This document shows, piece after piece, positions 5,078 through 8,238 of a stretch of DNA of 8,238 bases. Source of the stretch: Sediminibacterium sp. (GTDB lineage: Bacteria; Bacteroidota; Bacteroidia; Chitinophagales; Chitinophagaceae). The DNA lies in contig JAURIP010000060.1 of assembly GCA_030832695.1 (NCBI GenBank), positions 1-8,238 on the forward strand, in the 5' to 3' direction. The position numbers and the translations under genes are program-made. Below the pieces are notes generated by a model. That model saw only the letters and a program-made list of their open reading frames with translations. It was not told where the DNA came from and made no database searches. How positions within the stretch are numbered: the stretch's first letter is position 1; every line of letters starts with the position of its first letter.

Positions 5078-5324
5078 AATCGCCAAAAGGCTTAGAGAAA
5101 ACGGATGGCTTGTTACAAAGCTGATCCAAACATCAATGAACGGAATACCTGATTTGATGGCAATTCGTAAAGGTGATGTGATATTTTTGGAAGTAAAAAA
5201 GCCTGGAGAAGAACCATCAGAACTACAAAAGTATGTGATTGACAACTTGCAGAAAGCTGGGTGCTATTCAGCCGTTGTAACAGCAGTTGAAGATGTGGAT
5301 GTTTTTTGCTATAAATATGTATAG
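5052..5324 (+). CDS. VRR-NUC domain nuclease (90 aa)
   Basis: A minimal VRR-NUC protein, a PD-(D/E)XK nuclease family common in phages and related to the FAN1 nuclease domain. Motifs in order: N-terminal ESTIQSKI helix (Glu3), NGIPDLMAIRKG with catalytic Asp34, FLEVKKPG with Glu47 and Lys49 of the ExK core, then Gln59 in LQKYVIDNL and the closing AVEDVDVF strand. Its length equals the bare domain. It probably cuts branched or flapped DNA, perhaps together with the SF2 helicase upstream, a pairing seen in phages. The ATG at 5052 overlaps the methyltransferase by 26 bp. The stop at 5322-5324 directly abuts the next ATG. Confidence 0.92.
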   Translation: MKESTIQSKIAKRLRENGWLVTKLIQTSMNGIPDLMAIRKGDVIFLEVKKPGEEPSELQKYVIDNLQKAGCYSAVVTAVEDVDVFCYKYV

Positions 5325-5543
5325 ATGATTTATCAGACAATACATGAAATAATGAATCCATTTGATGTTGAAACACCACTTGGATATGGAGTAGCATTGT
5401 TTATGATTGCAGGATCAATACACTCAAATCCGCAATTTATTGTCAGATTTTATCATACAGGAGAAGTAAGAACTATTGATCAAAATGATATAAGGATTTA
5501 TGGAAACCCAACAACAGGAGAAAAACTTAACCCACATGATTGA
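5325..5543 (+). CDS. Small hypothetical protein (72 aa), beta-rich
   Basis: Not assigned to a named family. It reads MNPFDVETPLGYGVALFMIAG...PQFIVRFYHTGEVRTIDQNDIRIYGNP. The pattern (a promoter-like 'LGYGVALF' strand, then 'FIVRFYHTGEVRTIDQNDIR') looks like a small SH3-like beta barrel of the kind found in short phage accessory proteins. The short hydrophobic run GVALFMIAG is too short to be a membrane helix. It starts on the base after the VRR-NUC stop and overlaps the primase ATG (5536) by 8 bp, so it is well embedded in the operon. An alternative ATG exists at 5352 (MNPFDVE), which would remove nine residues. Confidence 0.65.
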   Translation: MIYQTIHEIMNPFDVETPLGYGVALFMIAGSIHSNPQFIVRFYHTGEVRTIDQNDIRIYGNPTTGEKLNPHD

Positions 5544-8043
5544 AAAATATATTGAACTTGGACTTAACATCATTGCCGTAAATGAACAAAAACAAGCCAT
5601 ATTTCCTTGGAAGATTTATCAGACAAAGCCTATCACACTTGATGAAATTACTAAGCAGTTAGAAGATCATAAGGCAAAAGGAGTTGCGGTGATTACTGGG
5701 GCAGTAAGCGGCAATTTAGAGGTAATTGATATTGACACCAAATATCAGACTTATGACTTAGCAACTGCATTAAATGATAAAATCCCTGATACTTTATATG
5801 ATAAACTGCATATCGTAAAGACAAAAAATGATGGCTATCATCTTTATTACAGATGCGAAGTAATTGAAGGGAATAAGAAGTTAGCACAGCGATACGCAAC
5901 TGCCGAAGAATTAGAAAAGACACCACAACAAAAGACATATTGCATCATCGAAACAAGGGGCGAAGGTGGTTATGTTGTGGCACCACCTACTGAAGGTTAT
6001 AAAATAGTACAAGAAGGAATAAATGTTTTGACATTGGATGAACGAGATGAACTATTATCAATTTGTCGTTCATTTAATGAAGTGATTGAGGAAGTAATTA
6101 TAGAAGCACATAATAGACCATCTATAAAAGAGTATGGCCTATCACCTTTTGAAGATTATAACAAAAGAGGTGATTTAGTTGCACTTTTAGGCAACCATGG
6201 TTGGAAAGTAGTTGGTGACAATAGCGAAAGGACATACTTTTTAAGGCCAGGATCAGAAGCCAAGCATTCAGGTTCCTTTAATAAATCAATGGGTTTATTC
6301 TCAGTATTTTCAGTCAATACACCTTTTCAAGTAGAGAAAGGTTATAAGCCATCAGCGGTCTTTTGCATATTAGAGTGTAATGGTGATTTTAAAGCAGGGG
6401 CAAAGAAATTGGTTGAACTTGGTTATGGTGAAAAAAAAAGTTCCTACGGAGGGAAATTGGAAAAAACACTTTTTAACAAAAAGCAGAATGGTGCAACTAA
6501 TGATGAACTGAAGTCGCTGCTTATTAAAAAATACGACAAAGACATCGCTGAAGCCGACACAATTATTAAAGACTTAACAGATCGGTGGGGTGAACAAATA
6601 CTTGAGTTTTGGGATATTAATGATAAGACAGGCCAACCTTCAATTAACAGATACAAGCTGCAAATATTTTTAACCAAGCAAGGTGGGTTTAAATTATATT
6701 TTTACGATCCCAATTCAACTATTTATAGGCTAACAAGAGTTAAGGATGGATTTATTGAGGAGGCATCAACAGAGCAAATAAAGAGATTTATTAAAGATTA
6801 TATTGATAGGCTACCTGATACCTTTGATGGTGAGGTTTCCCCACAAGATTTGCTTGAACTACTTTATAAAGGTGCATCTATATTTTTTAGTGATGCTTTC
6901 TTTGAGTTTTTTGATAGGGCAAATGTGGAGTTTTTAAAGGACACAAAAGATGTCAGCTATTTCCCATTTAAAAATGGTGTTGTCGTAATTACTGCCGATG
7001 AGATCGTATTAAAGACTTATGGCGAACTTAAAAAATACATTTGGAAGTCGCAAGTAATAAACCATGAAATTCACATAGATCAGACAGGCACAGAACCTGA
7101 TCAGATAGAATATTATAAGTTTATTGAAAAGATTAGTGGTGGTGATCAAGAAAGGATTATGTATGCACTTAGTTTGATTGGATATTTATTACATAAGTAC
7201 AAAGATCCAGCAAGGCCATTTGCGGTGATTTTAGCAGAGGAAACGGATAATGAAGCTAAAGGTGGTGGAACTGGTAAAGGTATTTTTGTAAAGGCACTTA
7301 GTTACATATTGAACACAGTTCGTGTGGATGGCAAAAACTTTAAAGTTGATAAGAACTTTGCATTTCAGAGGGTTGATCTTGACACAAAGATTTTAGCTAT
7401 TGAGGATACGAGAAAAAATGTCGATTTTGAGGGTTTTTACTCTATCATCACAGAAGGTGTAACAGTAGAAAAAAAGAACAAGGATGAGTTATTTATACCA
7501 TATAAGGATTCACCAAAGGTTGTATTTACCACAAATTACACCATCCCTAATTCAGGCAACCATGCTAAGAGAAGGCAAAGAGTAATGGAATTTGCACCGA
7601 CATTTAGCAACACTTACACACCGGAGGACTTTTTTGGCCATAAGCTATTTGATGATTGGGATGTCCAGGAATGGAATAGGTTTTATAATTTGATGTTTAA
7701 CTGCGTACAGGGTTATTTGCAGTATGGGGTGCAGAATATGACCAATTCTGATAAACTGGTAAAAAAGCAGATAAAGGTGCAGTTTGGTGATGAGTTTTTG
7801 GACTACATTGAATCGGTTTTAGAGAAGGATGGAAATTGGATTAAGTTAGAACAACTTTATAACGATTTCTTAAATATGGCAGGTTTTGAGAAGAAAGATT
7901 ATTCGGTAAAAAGATTCACCAAGGCTATTGAAGAATCGTGTACCCTTTTAAAAATCGCGTACCTAAATAAGCGAGATAAGGCATCAGGTGGTAAGAAAGT
8001 TTATAAATTTAACTTAATAGAGGAAAATGAGGTCGAATTTTAA
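5536..8043 (+). CDS. Replicative primase-helicase: prim-pol domain plus superfamily 3 (D5-like) helicase (835 aa)
   Basis: Numbered from ATG 5536. The N-terminus is a bifunctional primase/polymerase (prim-pol) domain: GVAVITGAVSGNLEVIDIDT with metal-binding Asp65 and Asp67, DGYHLYY with His102, and ETRGEGGYVVAPP (about 139-151). A middle domain (about 205-300) contains YNKRGDLVALLGNHGWKVV and HSGSFNKSMGLFSVFS, usual in such proteins. The helicase is DUF5906/D5-like SF3: Walker A GGGTGKG (576-582), Walker B ILAIED (619-624), sensor VVFTTNY (about 662-668) and arginines KRRQR (678-682). A winged-helix-like end follows. It would unwind the origin and lay primers. ATG 5536 overlaps the upstream stop by 8 bp; ATG 5500 would add 12 residues. 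Its 3' end carries two inverted copies of the downstream repeat. Confidence 0.93.
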   Translation: MIEKYIELGLNIIAVNEQKQAIFPWKIYQTKPITLDEITKQLEDHKAKGVAVITGAVSGNLEVIDIDTKYQTYDLATALNDKIPDTLYDKLHIVKTKNDGYHLYYRCEVIEGNKKLAQRYATAEELEKTPQQKTYCIIETRGEGGYVVAPPTEGYKIVQEGINVLTLDERDELLSICRSFNEVIEEVIIEAHNRPSIKEYGLSPFEDYNKRGDLVALLGNHGWKVVGDNSERTYFLRPGSEAKHSGSFNKSMGLFSVFSVNTPFQVEKGYKPSAVFCILECNGDFKAGAKKLVELGYGEKKSSYGGKLEKTLFNKKQNGATNDELKSLLIKKYDKDIAEADTIIKDLTDRWGEQILEFWDINDKTGQPSINRYKLQIFLTKQGGFKLYFYDPNSTIYRLTRVKDGFIEEASTEQIKRFIKDYIDRLPDTFDGEVSPQDLLELLYKGASIFFSDAFFEFFDRANVEFLKDTKDVSYFPFKNGVVVITADEIVLKTYGELKKYIWKSQVINHEIHIDQTGTEPDQIEYYKFIEKISGGDQERIMYALSLIGYLLHKYKDPARPFAVILAEETDNEAKGGGTGKGIFVKALSYILNTVRVDGKNFKVDKNFAFQRVDLDTKILAIEDTRKNVDFEGFYSIITEGVTVEKKNKDELFIPYKDSPKVVFTTNYTIPNSGNHAKRRQRVMEFAPTFSNTYTPEDFFGHKLFDDWDVQEWNRFYNLMFNCVQGYLQYGVQNMTNSDKLVKKQIKVQFGDEFLDYIESVLEKDGNWIKLEQLYNDFLNMAGFEKKDYSVKRFTKAIEESCTLLKIAYLNKRDKASGGKKVYKFNLIEENEVEF
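7934..7963 (-). repeat. Two inverted copies of the GGTACGCGATT repeat inside the primase-helicase 3' end
   Basis: On the + strand AATCGTGTACC (7934-7944, one mismatch) and AATCGCGTACC (7953-7963, exact) are reverse complements of the repeat found downstream of the gene. Their starts are 19 bp apart. They are coding (residues around SCTLLKIAYLN), so the similarity to the array at 8051-8136 must coexist with protein constraint. Confidence 0.65.
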
Positions 8044-8050
8044 GGTTTTT

Positions 8051-8136
8051 GGTAACGCGATTTTGGGGTTTGGAACGCGATCGGTACGCGATTGGTACGC
8101 GATTAAAGTGCTGATAATCAGTTCGGTGACGCGATT
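8051..8136 (+). repeat. Iteron-like array of GGTACGCGATT repeats (candidate origin or operator)
   Basis: Five direct copies with a core ACGCGAT(T): GGTAACGCGATT 8051-8062, GGAACGCGAT 8072-8081, GGTACGCGATT 8083-8093 and 8094-8104 (tandem), GGTGACGCGATT 8125-8136. A weak sixth, ACACGATT, lies at 8137-8144. Core starts are separated by 20, 11, 11 and 32 bp, close to 2, 1, 1 and 3 helical turns, so bound proteins would sit on one face of the DNA. An 11-nt palindrome CTGATAATCAG lies at 8111-8121 in the wide gap. The array begins 7 bp after the primase-helicase stop, where phage and plasmid origins often lie. Binding protein and function are inferred. Confidence 0.75.
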
Positions 8137-8164
8137 ACACGATTTTTCTCAAATTTTAAGGGGG

Positions 8165-8196
8165 ATTTACAAAAAAATCAAAAAAAATATATATAT
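8165..8196. other. A/T-only tract, candidate DNA-unwinding element
   Basis: After a short GGGGG, 8165-8196 is nearly all A and T: two long A-runs separated by a TC, running into an alternating AT stretch. Placed between the direct repeats (8051-8136) and the inverted pair (8220-8238), it matches the iterons-plus-AT-rich-region layout of many replication origins. It could instead be promoter spacer or leader for the next gene. Confidence 0.4.
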
Positions 8197-8238
8197 GGGA
8201 GAATATAGAAATGGCATAAAATCGCGTTATCGCGTACC
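8195..8238 (+). CDS. Possible 5' end of the next gene (partial)
   Basis: ATG at 8195 opens a frame reading MGEYRNGIKSRYRV that has no stop before the window ends. It is preceded by an A/T-rich stretch like the other starts here. The next ATG (8211) stops after two codons, so 8195 is the only candidate. Only 14 codons are visible and they overlap the inverted repeats, so it may be chance. Confidence 0.3.
   Translation, partial: MGEYRNGIKSRYRV
8220..8238 (-). repeat. Inverted pair of the same repeat at the right edge
   Basis: AATCGCGTTA at 8220-8229 and ATCGCGTACC at 8229-8238 are reverse complements of the array repeats (TAACGCGATT and GGTACGCGAT types), with cores 8 bp apart. ATCGCGTACC is also a 10-bp direct repeat of 7954-7963. 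The array may continue beyond the window. Confidence 0.65.

Noticed and set aside
8051..8238. CRISPR array
   Set aside because: The repeats are only about 11 bp, occur on both strands, and have spacers as short as zero. There are no cas genes; iterons fit better.

Overview
The window looks like the DNA replication, recombination and modification module of a double-stranded DNA phage, or phage-like element, of a Bacteroidetes host (Bacteroides/Prevotella/Flavobacterium type). Three things point there. The DNA is AT-rich. Start codons are preceded by A-rich stretches rather than GGAGG-type ribosome sites. A promoter with the Bacteroidetes pattern TTTG-N19-TAnnTTTG lies at 45-75. All supported genes are on the + strand, packed with short overlaps, and there is no rRNA, transposase, integrase or CRISPR array. 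The assignment to phage is an inference from gene content.

Layout. (1) 1-95: T-rich leader with the promoter. (2) 96-1171: short operon with a 53-aa HTH regulator, a small membrane-anchored protein, and a protein ending in an SSB-like acidic tip (DLPF). (3) 1172-1353: non-coding, holding a Rho-independent terminator, a strongly tRNA-like but abnormal structure whose 5' end touches the terminator T-tract, and a perfect 18-bp palindrome. (4) 1354-8043: one tightly overlapping operon: RecB/Cas4-like PD-(D/E)XK nuclease, small MazG-like pyrophosphohydrolase, SNF2/SF2 helicase, two unknown small proteins, a cytosine-5 DNA methyltransferase, VRR-NUC nuclease, a small unknown protein, and a large prim-pol/superfamily-3 helicase replication protein. 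(5) 8044-8238: non-coding array of GGTACGCGATT-type repeats on both strands plus an A/T-only tract, which looks like a replication origin or operator array. The first codons of another gene may run off the end.

How it fits together (inference): the prim-pol/helicase would initiate replication, perhaps at the repeat array just downstream of it. The SSB-like protein, the RecB-like and VRR nucleases and the SF2 helicase would handle single-stranded DNA, recombination or junctions. The MazG-like protein would adjust nucleotide pools, and the methyltransferase would protect phage DNA from restriction.

The most striking signal is inside the methyltransferase gene. A second reading frame (+1) is open for the whole of 4104-5009 and, from the ATG at 4287, encodes a protein-like sequence with three LLPTP repeats and a C-terminal LSPQFVMEMMGFPTDWT motif of the kind I associate with phage methylase C-termini. 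The methyltransferase frame also keeps all its own motifs, including motif X at its end. This looks like true dual coding (overprinting). Next in interest are the repeat array and the abnormal tRNA-like element.
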